Below are positions 18,135-29,339 of a stretch of 64,000 bases of DNA, one piece after another. Each line of letters opens with the position of its first letter. The stretch's first letter is position 1. The notes below the pieces were generated by a model. That model did no database searches. It had not been told where the DNA came from and was given only the letters and a program-made list of their open reading frames with translations. The stretch is taken from the NCBI GenBank assembly GCA_037349495.1, contig CP140192.1, positions 1,442,001-1,506,000 of the forward strand, written 5' to 3'. The translations under genes and the position numbers were made by a program. Source of the DNA: Lotmaria passim. Taxonomy: Eukaryota; Euglenozoa; Kinetoplastea; Trypanosomatida; Trypanosomatidae.

Positions 18135-18606
18135 GTTCCTTCTTGTGATTTTGACACACAGTAATGCAAAAAAAAAAAAAAAGAAAAATACACTCAGTAG
18201 AATTATAGACAAAGGTGCACAACAAAAACTCAACAACAGAGAAAAAAAAAAAAAGAGAAGTAAAAACACTCGAAAGATCAAAAGTGGGGAGGAGTGCTGG
18301 ATATCTGTGGCTGATGTGATGTAGCTCTTATATTTAGTGTCTTATTCAACACACACATCAACAGACTTGAAAAAAAAAAAGAGTATTACGTTCAACAAAG
18401 AAAGAGAAGAACAAAAATTAGAAAGGCTTAAAACACAAACACACAACACGAGCAAAAGCAAACAATAAAAGAACGAGAACAAACTGTGGCACTTACTTTG
18501 TTCAGCAAACACATGCTACTTACGGAATTACAGTCGAGCACCATAAAACACGTAACAGCATAAAAAAAGGTGTTTTCTTTTTTCCTACAGGAGAAAAACA
18601 AAACAA

Positions 18607-18633
18607 ATATATATATATATAGAGAGAGAGAGA
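18607..18633. repeat. (AT)n(AG)n compound microsatellite
   Basis: An AT run passes directly into an AG run in the 2.5-kb spacer. Confidence 0.85.
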
Positions 18634-18838
18634 AGCAAACCACAAAAAAAAAAAAGGTCAAACACTACGGCAGAAAGTAGGCAAGCGCGGCTACGATTTA
18701 GCTTTGGAACAGATTGTTCGCTTGAGCTTGGTGTCACTCAGCACGACTAACAGCAATTGGTGTTGTGGACGAAAACAAATGCGACAACGATTAACGGGGA
18801 CTCTACAAAAAAAAAAAAACGTCAAGTAGCAAGAACGC

Positions 18839-18861
18839 TATATATATATATATATATATAT
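18839..18861. repeat. (TA)n microsatellite
   Basis: About eleven uninterrupted TA units in the 2.5-kb spacer. Confidence 0.9.
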
Positions 18862-20588
18862 TGCCAGCAGCTGACAAAAGAGTGCTTAAACGAGGTGGCC
18901 GGGGAAAGAGAAAAAAGGGAGAAAATAGTTACACATCACCTGCACAGCAATAGCGACTGACGGATATTATTATAAGGCAAAAAAAAAAAAAGAAACAAGC
19001 AAAAAAAAAAAAAAACACTACTAACTTTTTTTTTCCCCAAGCTATCGCGCTGTTGGCGCAGTGCGTTCGCCGCTTGAAGGCAAAGAGCTTCTTGACCCCT
19101 ACTTTGCAAATGGGCAAGTGGTCACGTGTGCGTGTGCACAGTTGTTTCGTTCGTGTATAAAGCCTTTGTGAAGCACGTATACACTACTGGAAAACTGGCC
19201 AATGCCTCCTGAAAAGCTTCTTTTTTTTTCCCCTGTTCCCTTTTTTTCTTTTGAGAAGAGCTGGAACAAGAAAAAAAAAAAAAAAGACAGATTTCTTTCT
19301 GATCAATGTTGTCTCCTTTTTTTTTTTTCTTTCGCAGTAAATAGAATAAAGAGGGAAATAGCAGGGGCACTAATGTCTGTTACGCCGAACGCTTTTTGTT
19401 TGAACGGCTTATATGAGAAATAAAAGAGAGAGTTTCGTTAATAATGGAAGAGTGCTTTGATAAAAAAGGACTGTAAACAATCTCAGCGACTCAAAAAAAA
19501 AAGGGGGGGGGGGAAAAAAGACGGAAACGCTATGGCAGCAGAAGGAAAAATAAGATAATGCGCAATAGCGGTCTTGCGTGGCTTCCAAAAAACACGGAAG
19601 CTGAAGCAAAATAATGGAAGGCTGAACAGCTCTTTGGCTGTTTCGTATATCTACTAGTCAGCTAATAAGCAGATGAGAGGGGAGCAACAACAAACAAGCA
19701 AATAAAAACCAAAAAAAAAAAAAAGAGATATTGAAACTGAAACTGATGTAACGTAATCGCCGAAGTTGTGAACAAGTCTAATACGGTTGTAAAAACGTGA
19801 AAGTGAGAGTTTCTCATTAAAAAAAAAGAAGATTGCACTGCTTGTGTTTCAACATATGAAAGTACGATGCGGATGAAAGCGTAGAAAGAGAGAAGAGATG
19901 GAAGCGCTTCACAGATGTACATGTAGAATTACTGTTCTCGTTTCTCATTGCAGCAAGACGCAGTCAACCGTTATGAGAAAAGAACGAAGATACAGGAAAG
20001 CAGCAGGTGACAGCAGTTCAAACAAAGCCGCATGTCATGCATGTCAGTCTACAGGCAAACAGTAGTTTTGTTTTCCATTAGCGGCAACGCAAATACATGG
20101 GCACTGTAAGACAGGGAAATCAGCCGCGAAGAATATCTTTTGCGATTAGAGAGTGGACTGCAATTAGTCATTTTTTTCTTTTTGGTTGATCATACAAAAA
20201 AAAAAAAAGAGGGAAACTAAAAAAACGAAAAGTGACAAAAACAATAGTGTCTTTTTTTTTTTCGTGTGTAGAGTAGAAGCCCAAGCCAAGCAAAATACGC
20301 ACATTCGCGCGGAAATAACAGGGAGTTAGATTCTATAAAACGAAAAAAAAAAGTAGATTGGATGTGATGAAAGGCAAAACAAAATAAACGAGAGAGGTTA
20401 AGAGCGTGTTTGCCGGGCGAGATTGTTCGACAGCGCATAACAAGCTGACAGACACTATTCACCGAGCTAACAAGGAATACAGAGAATGCGAAACGAAGGG
20501 TAAAACTTGACGGAGAGCAAAGAAGACAAGAAACAAAAAGAAGAGTTCAACACTCCTTTTCCTTTCTTCTTCTTTCTCTTCTTTACTT

Positions 20589-22463
20589 TCAGCTTGGTGA
20601 CGCTTCCTCTGCTCCGTTACCCTGAAACGCCTCTGTCTCTGCCGTGTCGAGCGACTTGGACGACGCGTCCTTTCCCGCCTCATATTCTCTCACCCTCTGT
20701 TCCAGCTCTTCGACGCGTACTTTATACGCCGCCGCGTCGGCCTCCGCCTTCTCCGCGCGTCGCACTAGCCGTTCCACCGGCAACAGTGCATCGGTGATCT
20801 CCTGTGCCGTCTGCGCCGCGTCGAGCTCCGTCGACAGCGACGATGCGACATGCGGCGGCAGGGCGACACGGGTGCGCTCGACCAGCTCTTGCGCCGCGTC
20901 GACGTCGCGGTCGATGAGAGCGTGATCCAGCAGCGTCGCCACGACGTCCTCAACTGGGTGGAGGCTGGGCAGCGGAGCCCGGAGGTACCACCGCACTTTC
21001 GGCGGTAGCACTTGCTGCACCTCGCGCAGCTGCGAGAAGTCGCTCAAGTCGCGTTGCAGGTCGCCATACTCCGTCTCCTGCAGTAGCAGCAGCTGCCGGC
21101 GTGCAGCACGACGCAGAATGACGCGTCGGCGCAGCAACGCCTCGGCCTGCTCCAGCAGTCGCGGTCGTAGCAGCGTCATGGCAAGACGGGTCAGCACAAG
21201 GTCGATGGCCCCCATCTCCCGCCGCGTCTTCTTCACAACATTGCGCAGATGGGTAACGTGCGCGACGAGCAGACGCACACTTTTTAGCTGCCGCATCATC
21301 TCCGCCTGGAACACCTTCACAATTTCCTCTGCCGCGTTCCGGTCTTGCTCCGTTCCTTCCACGTAGGCTTGCAGTGCCTGTGCGTCGCCGCTGGCAGCAA
21401 ATGCCCTCTCCTTTTCTTCTTCTGCTGCTGCGAGCTGCGTCAGCTTTGCCAGCTGCTTTGTGATGCGACACACCAGCGTCTGCTTCGCCGAGAGCTGAGT
21501 CTCGCACATGAGCAGCGAGCCTTCGTTGCTGGCGGCGTGGGCGCTGTCGGAATCTGACGCCAACTCCGACGCCAGTGAAGGCTCGAGTTCCACAAGCAGA
21601 GGGAAGCGTTCTGCCACACCAAGCGTCGTGGTGCCGTGGACCGCGCTGCTGCCCTCCGTTCCAGGCGGGGTTGTCAAGGGTGTTGCTGCATCGGCAGACG
21701 GCACCGCTTCGGCCGACAGTTTGAGGCTGTGCAGGTGGTCTACCTGGCTCGCAAGTGTCATCGTACATTCCGCCGCCTCCTTCTCCAGTAGGCGCATGTG
21801 AAGTGGCGCAGGCTTGCACAGCGCGAGCCGGGCGTGCGCCACGTTGCGCAGCCGCTCTTCCGTCGTGCACACCGCCATCTCCGTCGCGCTGGCGGGCGTG
21901 AAGGAGGCGGACGGCCGACTGGTCAAGTGTGGCCGGTGGGCACCCGAGTAGGCCTCCAGCCACTCCAGCTGCAGCGCCTCCACCAACTCCACGGAGGTTT
22001 GCGGGTCGCAGAGGACGAGCAGCACCATCTCGTCGTGCAGCGCGGCGGTGCTTTCGAGGGGAGCCATCGTTTCGTAGTCCAGCAGCTCCAGCAGCGGAGC
22101 CTTATGTGTCGCGGACGCGGACGGCAGGGCTGGCGAGGAGGCGGCCGCCGCCACTGCGTCGTCGGGTGAGGGCTGTCGGATCTCCTGCAGCGGCTCAGCA
22201 ATTTCGGCCAAGCGCGTCAGCAGCTGCTGCGCGGTGAAGGCCGCCTCACAGGCGGAGGGCCCCAAGCTGGGAGACGAGTTGGCCGAATGAGTCCGCAGCG
22301 ACGATTGCGCCGCGGCGCTGAACGACGTTGAGGTGGCGATAGTGACGTTGTATGGCGAACGCAGCGGCGATCCGGTTGCGTTGACAGTGGTGGGTTCGCA
22401 CATGTGGTATGGCACGCGTGTGCCAACTAAGGCGAAGACAAGCTGCACAGTAATCCCGCTCAT
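20589..22463 (-). CDS. Hypothetical helical protein
   Basis: The 624-residue protein is not recognised. It opens MSGITVQLVFALVG, a possible signal or membrane-contact segment. Residues 45-330 mix Ala/Ser/Pro-rich disorder with helical pieces; from about 330 it is strongly helical and charged (KSVRLLVAHVTHLRNVVKKT, RRRVILRRAARRQLLLL). One ordered block, VRWYLRAPLPSLHPVEDVVA and DHALIDRDVDAAQELVERTR, is followed by a terminal coiled coil (RRAEKAEADAAAYKVRVEEL). The start is the ATG at 22463; the codon two positions upstream is TTG. Coding quality is good (no interruptions, GC-rich third positions), so the gene is real. I infer no function. Confidence 0.75.
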   Translation of the reverse strand: MSGITVQLVFALVGTRVPYHMCEPTTVNATGSPLRSPYNVTIATSTSFSAAAQSSLRTHSANSSPSLGPSACEAAFTAQQLLTRLAEIAEPLQEIRQPSPDDAVAAAASSPALPSASATHKAPLLELLDYETMAPLESTAALHDEMVLLVLCDPQTSVELVEALQLEWLEAYSGAHRPHLTSRPSASFTPASATEMAVCTTEERLRNVAHARLALCKPAPLHMRLLEKEAAECTMTLASQVDHLHSLKLSAEAVPSADAATPLTTPPGTEGSSAVHGTTTLGVAERFPLLVELEPSLASELASDSDSAHAASNEGSLLMCETQLSAKQTLVCRITKQLAKLTQLAAAEEEKERAFAASGDAQALQAYVEGTEQDRNAAEEIVKVFQAEMMRQLKSVRLLVAHVTHLRNVVKKTRREMGAIDLVLTRLAMTLLRPRLLEQAEALLRRRVILRRAARRQLLLLQETEYGDLQRDLSDFSQLREVQQVLPPKVRWYLRAPLPSLHPVEDVVATLLDHALIDRDVDAAQELVERTRVALPPHVASSLSTELDAAQTAQEITDALLPVERLVRRAEKAEADAAAYKVRVEELEQRVREYEAGKDASSKSLDTAETEAFQGNGAEEASPS

Positions 22464-24063
22464 CTTCAACTGCCTTTTCGTGGAAAAGCAAACTATGTAA
22501 AGGAAAAAAAAAACACCTTTTATCTCTCCTTAATGCACGCGCCAGGGGTAGAGCAAAAACACACCCAGTGAACACGAACGAAATCACACACACACACACA
22601 AAAAAAAAAAAGAGAGAAGAGTAAATAAGTGACTTTTTGGCAAGAAGAAAAAAAAAAGAGGGGAGAATAGAAAATGCGTGAAATCTCTACAAAGCGTAAA
22701 TGCTCGCCACACAAGCAATAAAGAAAAATCCAGGTGCCTCTCAAGAGAGAGAAGGAGCAAGAAAAGAAAAACAAATAAAAAAGGGAAGGGAAGGCTCTCT
22801 AAGAACAAAAAAAAAGCGGAATAGATATAAAAGAAATAACGAAAAAAAAAAAAACTGAGACAAGCAGAAAACAAAAATTTGGCCGTTGAAACAGTAGCAA
22901 TAGAAAGTCGACACACACACACACACACAAAAGAAAATACTGCTCTACAATGATGGTAATAACAGTAATGACGGTGAACGGAGCGAATGCTGCAGAGCTG
23001 TGATAGGCCGGTGATTTCAGAGAAGGGCACCAGGAAGGGGAAAAGAAGAAGCAGAACGGGAAAAAAAAAAAACAAATGAAGAAAAATGGAAAAGCAAGAG
23101 CACAGTCGCGAAACAAAAAAGAGGAAGAAAACACACAAATAGTTTTTTTATTTTTTTTCGTTTGCTAGCAAATCTGGAGTTCAAAGATGTGCGGAGGGTT
23201 AATCGTAGGTGCGCTTTAAATGCAGCGGGGTGACACGCACACGTGTTAAAAATGGACTTCCACACGACTACCGGAAAAATAAGTGAAAGCCTGCAAAGCC
23301 GTAAAGGTAGACAGTGGCACAATACAAAAAAAAAAAAAAGAGAACGTCACGTCAAGCGGCACAAAAAAAAAAAAAAAGATGCTTCAGCCTTTCTATGTTT
23401 GGTTGAAACAAGAACAACAACAAAAAAAGCAGTATACTCTTTGAAAAAAGAAAAACGAAGACACCCGAACCTTGCAGAAAGCAGGCACAGTATGACCACT
23501 ACCACAAAAACAACAACAACAAAAAAACAGAACCACAAAGAAGCGGCTGAATGTATAGAGTGGCGGCGCTTCGGAAGAAGATGAAGTAGACCAGATTCTC
23601 TAGCTGTTTCGGTGCAGTTCACGGGATGAAGAAGGCAAAAGGAGGTGGTGAAGAAAAGAGAGGTTGTGGAGAACCTAGAATCGCTGCGATATTGATAAAT
23701 GAGAAAGAAGCAGAAGAAGCGTATGAACATTCGCAGGGCGATAAGGTCTTTCCTTTACCTAATGGAGAGAGGAACGGTGGCGATGTGACAGCTGCTGTGC
23801 TTCTTGAAAAGAGAGAGAGCACAAAGTAGTGAGCCTCGAGAACCAGGTCATCATTTCACCTTTTTCTTTTCGACTGTTTGGAGTTTTTTGTTGTTACGAC
23901 TTAAAAAAAAAAAAAAAGTGCTCTACTGCTCCGCCGTATACATATGTGAGAAGCCAAACAAGGCGACAAAAAAGGAAAATAAAAAAAAATCATTAGGCGA
24001 AAACACAGTTCAACAAAAGAAGAACGCCGTGCAGCCTATGTAAAAAAAAAAAAAAAGGAACCT
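22464..24063 (-). other. Intergenic spacer, 1.6 kb
   Basis: A-rich on +, with CA runs at about 22584-22600 and 22911-22929, A12-A15 runs and two (CAA)nA7 motifs (about 23404-23428 and 23497-23527). A more complex patch at 23580-23860 gives short open frames on both strands, neither convincing. Confidence 0.6.
22911..22929. repeat. (CA)n microsatellite
   Basis: An uninterrupted CA run in the 5' flank of the hypothetical helical gene. Confidence 0.85.
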
Positions 24064-27000
24064 TCACATCACGGCGCAGGCAAACTGCTGACCTTGGCCC
24101 GCAACGCGAGTCGGGATGGAGGTGCCGTAAACGTCGAGCACCTCCAGCTGTGGCAGCACAGCGCGCATTTCACCCACCGTAGTCAGACGCTGGCATCGCG
24201 TGAAGTAAACGCGCTGCAGCGTTTTGCAGTTCAGCAGTCCGCGGATGCCCGCATCGCGCACGTCTGTCAGCTCCAAGTGCAGCTCCAGCAATCGCTGGAG
24301 GCGCCCGAGCGTGTTGACGTCGGAGAGGTAGCGACACTCGGAGCACGTGAGGAACTGCAAGGAGCGGCAGCCGCCGATGCCCTCAAAGCCTTGGTTGGTC
24401 ACCTGAGTGCGTTCCATGCTCAAGGCACGCAATTTGGTCAGTGAAGCGAGGCAGTTCACATCAGTCACGTTGCGGCACTCCGTCAACCGCAGCACCTCCA
24501 GCGCCACACACGCGCTTACGGCGCGAATGCCATCGTTGTCGACGGACGACTGCGTGAGAAACAGCTCCCGCAGTGCGTAGAGCTCGCCAATGCCGGGCAG
24601 TAACTGCACATCGACGCACTTTGTCAAATCCAGTGACGTGACAGACGTGAAGTTAAAGCACGTCTGGGCCAGCACATTGTCGCTCAGCGAGCTACGGCGC
24701 ACCACGAGGCGAAGCACACCCACCGCATCGGCCGCTGCGTCACTCGCTGCACCCGACGCTGTTTTGGCGACCAAGGCTGCGTCGGACCCGTACGAAGCTC
24801 TGCGCTGGTGCAGGGGATGGAGGCGAGTGGCGATCGCGTGGGCGGTCCGCGGCCGCGGCGATGCGGGCGGCTGAGGCACGTACTGCTGCAGCACCTGGTC
24901 GGTTTGCGAGGTAAACTTGCTCACCCCAGGGAGGTTGTGTCGCACCGAGCCTTGCGCAACGCCATCGCTACTAACACCGCCATCCCCTTCTTGGGGCTCC
25001 GCCGCGTCATCACCCTTTTTACTTTCCGCTTCGCCCTTGTCGTTGACGGCAAGCCGCACACCACGCTGCCGCGGGACTGGCCGCGAGCGGCGTGCCTCGT
25101 CCACACCGGTGAAGCCCACCCCGACGCTCGTACGCTGTTGCGCGATGGAGATGCGGTCGGCGTAGAGGATGCGCAGCTGCGGGAGGTGCTTCGCGAGCCT
25201 CTCAAGTCGAGCGACACGACTGCACCCGTTGACCTGCAGCACCTGCAGCGAGCGAAAGCGAGCTTCGCTGGCTGCCGGTGTGGGCGTTGACGGGGGCGAC
25301 GCCGCTGCATCCGCTGTCGGCACTCTGGCGTAGCTCGAAGCGAGCGAAGACGTCTCGCTGCGTGGCGCACGACGCTTTTCTGCGTCGTCGTCGAAAAGAC
25401 TGCTGACCGCCGTCATGGACACGTTCAGCTCTAGCAGCGAGCGCACTGAAGCGAGCGCGTCGAGGCGGCTGATCGCGCAGCACCGCTGCAAGGAGAGGAA
25501 GCGCAGCTTCTGACACCGGCGCAGGTGCTCCAGCTGTTCGTCCGTCACGCCTGTTGACTCCAAGTCGAGATACTCCAGTTGCCGCAGTTTCGTCGTAAAC
25601 TGCAGGGTACTCACTTTTGTGCAGCCGGACAGACTCAGCAGCCGGAGCGCGCACACAGAGGGTAGGTGGCGGCTCGCCTCTGCGTCCGTCACGCCTGTGC
25701 CACCAAGGTGCAGCCAACGCAGCGCGCACATCTTCTGCAGAAACGACAACTCCTGCACCGCGCTGCACTGGGCTAGGTTGAGGTAGCGCAGGTCGGTGCA
25801 CTCCGCAACGCAGCGCAGTCCCTCGTCCGTGATGGCGGTTTGCGAAAGGTTGAGGGACTGCAGCCGCTGTGCCCACCGACTGCACGGACCAATCACCGCG
25901 GCGAGGGAGTTTAAGCAGCGGCACGAGGACAGGTCGAGACGTTGTAGACTCGGCATGTAGCGCAGCACGGCGCAGCCGTGGTTCGTGATGAGGTTGTCGC
26001 GACAGTTCAAGACACGCAGACTCGTCAGATCTTTCAGCGCGTCGAGCTCCGTCAGCTGACGCAGCGAGTGCACGTCGAGCTCCACCAGCTTGTCCAGCAG
26101 GCCGATGTGCTGCATGTTCGCGTTCGAAAGTAGCGTGCGCGGAACGAAGAGGCGTTCCAAGGTGTGCCGCAGCGGAGCCAGAAAACTGAGGTCGGTGATG
26201 TTGCGGCACTCATCCAGCACGAGCTGCCGCAGAGCTGGAAACGAACTGAGCACAAGCACGTCGTTGTCGGTGATGGAGAGGCCGTGCAGGCTGAGACACT
26301 GGAGCTGCTTGAGGCGCTGCAGCGGCTCCAGTGAGCGCACGCCGCGGCAGCGATGCAGGATAAGGCACTCCAGCGAAGTGCAGGTCGTGAGCGCCTGCAG
26401 AAACATCTCGTGCAGTGGTGTATGTAGGATGTGCAGGCAGCGGAGGCGGCGCAGCGAGCCCAACGAGCGAATCCCAGAGAAGTACCAGTTGGTCACCTCG
26501 CGGCGGAACTCTGTCGCCGCCGTCGCTGCAGCGGCGGCACCGCCCGCGCTGCCGCTCCCCTGCACACCCGTCGTCGTGTGAGGCCGTGAGCGCACGCCGT
26601 TGTTGGAGGCATCGCAGTCGTCCGCGCCGTCGGAAACAGCGCCGTTGCTGGGGTTGCTGTTTGGCCTTGTGTCGCTACTGCCTTTGCGCAGGATGGAGTC
26701 GATGCACCGCAGAGTGACCTCCTGCGACGCAGCACACGAAATGATGGTGAGCGACACCAGGTCGGCGGAGGCCGAGATACTCTGCAGAAAATCTTCGGAC
26801 AGCGTACAGTGCTCCAACTTCAGCTCCTTAATGAAGAGCATCCGCTGCACTTCTTTGAAGGCGGGCAGTTGGGCAGGGTGCATGTGGTGCAAGCGAAGCG
26901 ACACACCGTAGTAGCGGGACAGCCACCATCCACCAAGCGCGACGAAGCGGAGGGCGGCGTCGGACCTGCACACAATGCTGACGCAGAGCGACAGCTCCGC

Positions 27001-27777
27001 TGCGATATCGCGCCAGCACTCCTGAAGGCAGGTGCGATCCCGCACCTCCGCTGCGAGGGGGGCATTGGATTTGAGTGAGAGACACACCGCGCACGTGGTG
27101 GCAGGCTGCACTCGACAGACCCCCACCGCCGGGTAGCGGTGATTGGAGCACAGGCTCACATTTCGCGGTGGCCCTAAGCCGTGGATGTAGAAGGGAATGA
27201 CGCGCATATCGCCGCTGCTGTCGCGACTATCGTCCACGCTGAAGCAGGGGTTGCTCGAGCCCTCACGAAAGCTGCCGTCGTCATCGTCTACCCACTCGTC
27301 GCCAACGCTGTCCTCCTCCACCACGAGACCGCTGGTGCCACTGTACGGTCCACCGTAGCTGCCGACGAGAGCGCCGCCGCTGCTACTGCCACCGCTGCCG
27401 TCGCCGTCGAGCGAGGAGAGCCCGCCCGTCTCGCCGTACTCGTTGTGCACGGCGCCGGTGTCATCTCCGCTCCCGCAGTCCAGTCTGGCTTCCTCGGCAG
27501 AGAGCGGTGTGACCTGGTAACCGTCAAGCTTGAAGCCGCCGTTGCTTTCGTTACGCTCGACGTAGAGGCGCAGAAATGGATTTGCCGCCGCCAGCGCCAG
27601 CGGAGCCGCGTTCTGCATGTAGTCCAGGACGGGCTGGAAGAGGCAGGGCGGCGGTCGCCAGGAGCGTTTTTCATGAATCATGACAAAAGATGATGCCGCC
27701 CGCTGGCTACTGATTTGGCGGTCGTACGAGTGCGCCGACCGCGCAGACCCGAACTGCTTGCTCAGAGGGGCGTCCAT
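24064..27777 (-). CDS. Large leucine-rich repeat protein
   Basis: The protein has 1237 residues. The N-terminus (to about 210) is disordered and rich in Gly, Ser and Asp. A Cys/His-containing stretch follows near 210-250 (VSLCSNHRYPAVGVCRVQPATTC is its core, split by ordinary residues). More than twenty leucine-rich repeats then occupy roughly 310-800 and 1035-1237, alternating two kinds: L-x-L-x-x-C-x-x-(I/V) and L-x-L-x-x-T-x-(I/V)-(T/D)-D. This alternation is the cysteine-containing/AMN1-like type. The repeats are split by a 200-residue disordered insert with Lys, Glu, Ser and Pro. No F-box, kinase or membrane segment is visible. It would bind partner proteins; trypanosome LRR proteins of this layout have been linked to cytoskeletal structures, but that is only an analogy. 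The ATG at 27777 is the first in frame. Confidence 0.8.
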   Translation of the reverse strand: MDAPLSKQFGSARSAHSYDRQISSQRAASSFVMIHEKRSWRPPPCLFQPVLDYMQNAAPLALAAANPFLRLYVERNESNGGFKLDGYQVTPLSAEEARLDCGSGDDTGAVHNEYGETGGLSSLDGDGSGGSSSGGALVGSYGGPYSGTSGLVVEEDSVGDEWVDDDDGSFREGSSNPCFSVDDSRDSSGDMRVIPFYIHGLGPPRNVSLCSNHRYPAVGVCRVQPATTCAVCLSLKSNAPLAAEVRDRTCLQECWRDIAAELSLCVSIVCRSDAALRFVALGGWWLSRYYGVSLRLHHMHPAQLPAFKEVQRMLFIKELKLEHCTLSEDFLQSISASADLVSLTIISCAASQEVTLRCIDSILRKGSSDTRPNSNPSNGAVSDGADDCDASNNGVRSRPHTTTGVQGSGSAGGAAAAATAATEFRREVTNWYFSGIRSLGSLRRLRCLHILHTPLHEMFLQALTTCTSLECLILHRCRGVRSLEPLQRLKQLQCLSLHGLSITDNDVLVLSSFPALRQLVLDECRNITDLSFLAPLRHTLERLFVPRTLLSNANMQHIGLLDKLVELDVHSLRQLTELDALKDLTSLRVLNCRDNLITNHGCAVLRYMPSLQRLDLSSCRCLNSLAAVIGPCSRWAQRLQSLNLSQTAITDEGLRCVAECTDLRYLNLAQCSAVQELSFLQKMCALRWLHLGGTGVTDAEASRHLPSVCALRLLSLSGCTKVSTLQFTTKLRQLEYLDLESTGVTDEQLEHLRRCQKLRFLSLQRCCAISRLDALASVRSLLELNVSMTAVSSLFDDDAEKRRAPRSETSSLASSYARVPTADAAASPPSTPTPAASEARFRSLQVLQVNGCSRVARLERLAKHLPQLRILYADRISIAQQRTSVGVGFTGVDEARRSRPVPRQRGVRLAVNDKGEAESKKGDDAAEPQEGDGGVSSDGVAQGSVRHNLPGVSKFTSQTDQVLQQYVPQPPASPRPRTAHAIATRLHPLHQRRASYGSDAALVAKTASGAASDAAADAVGVLRLVVRRSSLSDNVLAQTCFNFTSVTSLDLTKCVDVQLLPGIGELYALRELFLTQSSVDNDGIRAVSACVALEVLRLTECRNVTDVNCLASLTKLRALSMERTQVTNQGFEGIGGCRSLQFLTCSECRYLSDVNTLGRLQRLLELHLELTDVRDAGIRGLLNCKTLQRVYFTRCQRLTTVGEMRAVLPQLEVLDVYGTSIPTRVAGQGQQFACAVM

Positions 27778-29339
27778 TATTAGAGAATGTTAAAAGGAAG
27801 AAGAAAAAAAAAGTGTGTGCTTGCGGAACGCAACGTTGCGCTTACCCGCTGAAAACCAGTTGTTTGCAGATGTGCTGAAAAAGCTCGTTGGCAAATAGAG
27901 CTCGCAACACGCAAAAACACAACAACAACAACGAGAACAGCAACGACAAGAACAACACCACCACCAAACACGCAGAGAACAGCGGAAAAAAAAGAGAAAA
28001 ACCAAGCACCAGCTAGTGCCTCTTCTGTAGTATTTTAAAAGCACCGAAAGAAGAAATGGAGGCGAAAAGTAGCAACGAGTCTGGCTTAATACGTTGAATT
28101 GGGAAGAGGAAAAGTGAAAGAAAACCCCTACGCGAAGAACGGTGAAACAAGATAATGAATATGAAGTGGACTTCGGCCGAAAAAGGCAAAAAAAAAGGAG
28201 GAAAAAAAAAAGAGAGAGAATCGCACTTGAAGAAACGGGAGACGAAAAACACGCTTACACTGCGGCGACAGTGGGAAAAAGACACCCTCAGTTAATGAAT
28301 AGAAGACAAAGAAAAAAAAAAGGAACAAAAAGGGAAAAAAAAAACCCCTTCAGTCACACTTGACTCTCCTCAGCTCAGAGTACGTAAAAAAGAAGCAGAC
28401 GATCAAGAACGTAAGACGTCGTCCGTAACGAGTCGAAATTGGCAACACTACAAAAACAAAAGCTGCGAAGTGCGACGCAACACTTCTGATAGTAATATAT
28501 ATATAAGGATATATATATAAAGGTATATGTGTGCGAATGAAAGTGCTGAAAAGCAAAGCAAACAAGAGGAAAAAAGAAAAAATGCTGTAGGCTGCGTAAG
28601 TGGAAGCAAAGTAGAAAAAGAAAGAAGGTGTTTGTCGCCCTGATACGAGAGGACAATATGGAGGAAAAAAAAACGAGAAGAAATAGTGATTTTAGCGCTT
28701 GCCCCCACACTTGACGCAAAAGAGAATTTAAAAGAAAACAAACGAGAAGAGAGAAAGGCTATTGTGTGAAGACGTAAACATGCGCCACATGAACACAAAA
28801 TGAAGATCGGCATTAAATGAAAGTCCCATTTTCACAGGAAGGGGAGGGGGCTCGCCTTCACCGTCGCGTCCTCAACAAGCAGCTACAGTTGCTTTTCTTC
28901 CCAGGTGTACATTGGCAAACCAGTAGATCAATTCGAAGAACCTCATTTCTCAATTCCTTTGTAACGGTAGTTTTCCTTCTTTTTCTGTTCCCTTTTTTTT
29001 TTCTTTCTTCTTTTCAGCACTACGTTTACGATCCGTAATAGAGCCACCGTGGGGTAAGCAGTATCCCCATTCAACGAGAAAAGAAGAGCGGAGAGCAGAG
29101 AATCGTTCAACACTAACGGACATGGTAGTATATCTGAAGCACTAAAAAAAAAAAAAAAGAAAACAACTAAAACAAAGAAGGGAACCGTATTTTGCTTTTG
29201 CGCGTTTCGCGATAGGACGCGTTTTCCGATCCCACTTGGACTTTTTCTACACCGCCACTGTTGAAGTTTCTCACAACAAATAAAAAGAACGAAGAGCTAA
29301 AAAAAAAAAAGTGGAATAGCTTGCGGAGTAAAGAAAAGC
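27778..29339 (-). other. Intergenic spacer, 1.6 kb
   Basis: A-rich on +. It holds the candidate acceptor for the LRR gene (TTTTCAG on the - strand, G at 27849) and AT repeats at 28494-28520. An island at 28815-29070 is much less A-rich and includes a perfect TGGGG/CCCCA hairpin at 29050-29069. No gene is supported. Confidence 0.6.

Larger units (their letters stand above)
18069..20588 (-). other. Longest gene-free stretch (2.5 kb)
   Basis: It covers the 3' flank of the gene at 20589-22463 and the 5' flank of the 2H gene. It is A-rich on +, with (AT)n/(AG)n repeats at 18607-18633, (TA)11 at 18839-18861, and an A10-G11-A6 block at 19493-19519. Patches of higher complexity occur at about 19030-19200 and 19920-20170. 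No protein or tRNA gene can be supported. Confidence 0.6.

Noticed and set aside
19045-19130. A-box-like TGGCGCAGTG suggesting a tRNA
   Set aside because: No T-loop/B box at the right distance and no anticodon arm could be folded.
23619-23829. Overlapping 67-codon frames on both strands of a complex patch
   Set aside because: The - strand frame has no ATG at its start, the + frame is antisense to the unit, and neither has recognisable features.
28817-29038. 73-codon frame on +
   Set aside because: Antisense within the polycistron, the second half is Phe/Leu low complexity, and it has no homologue I recognise.
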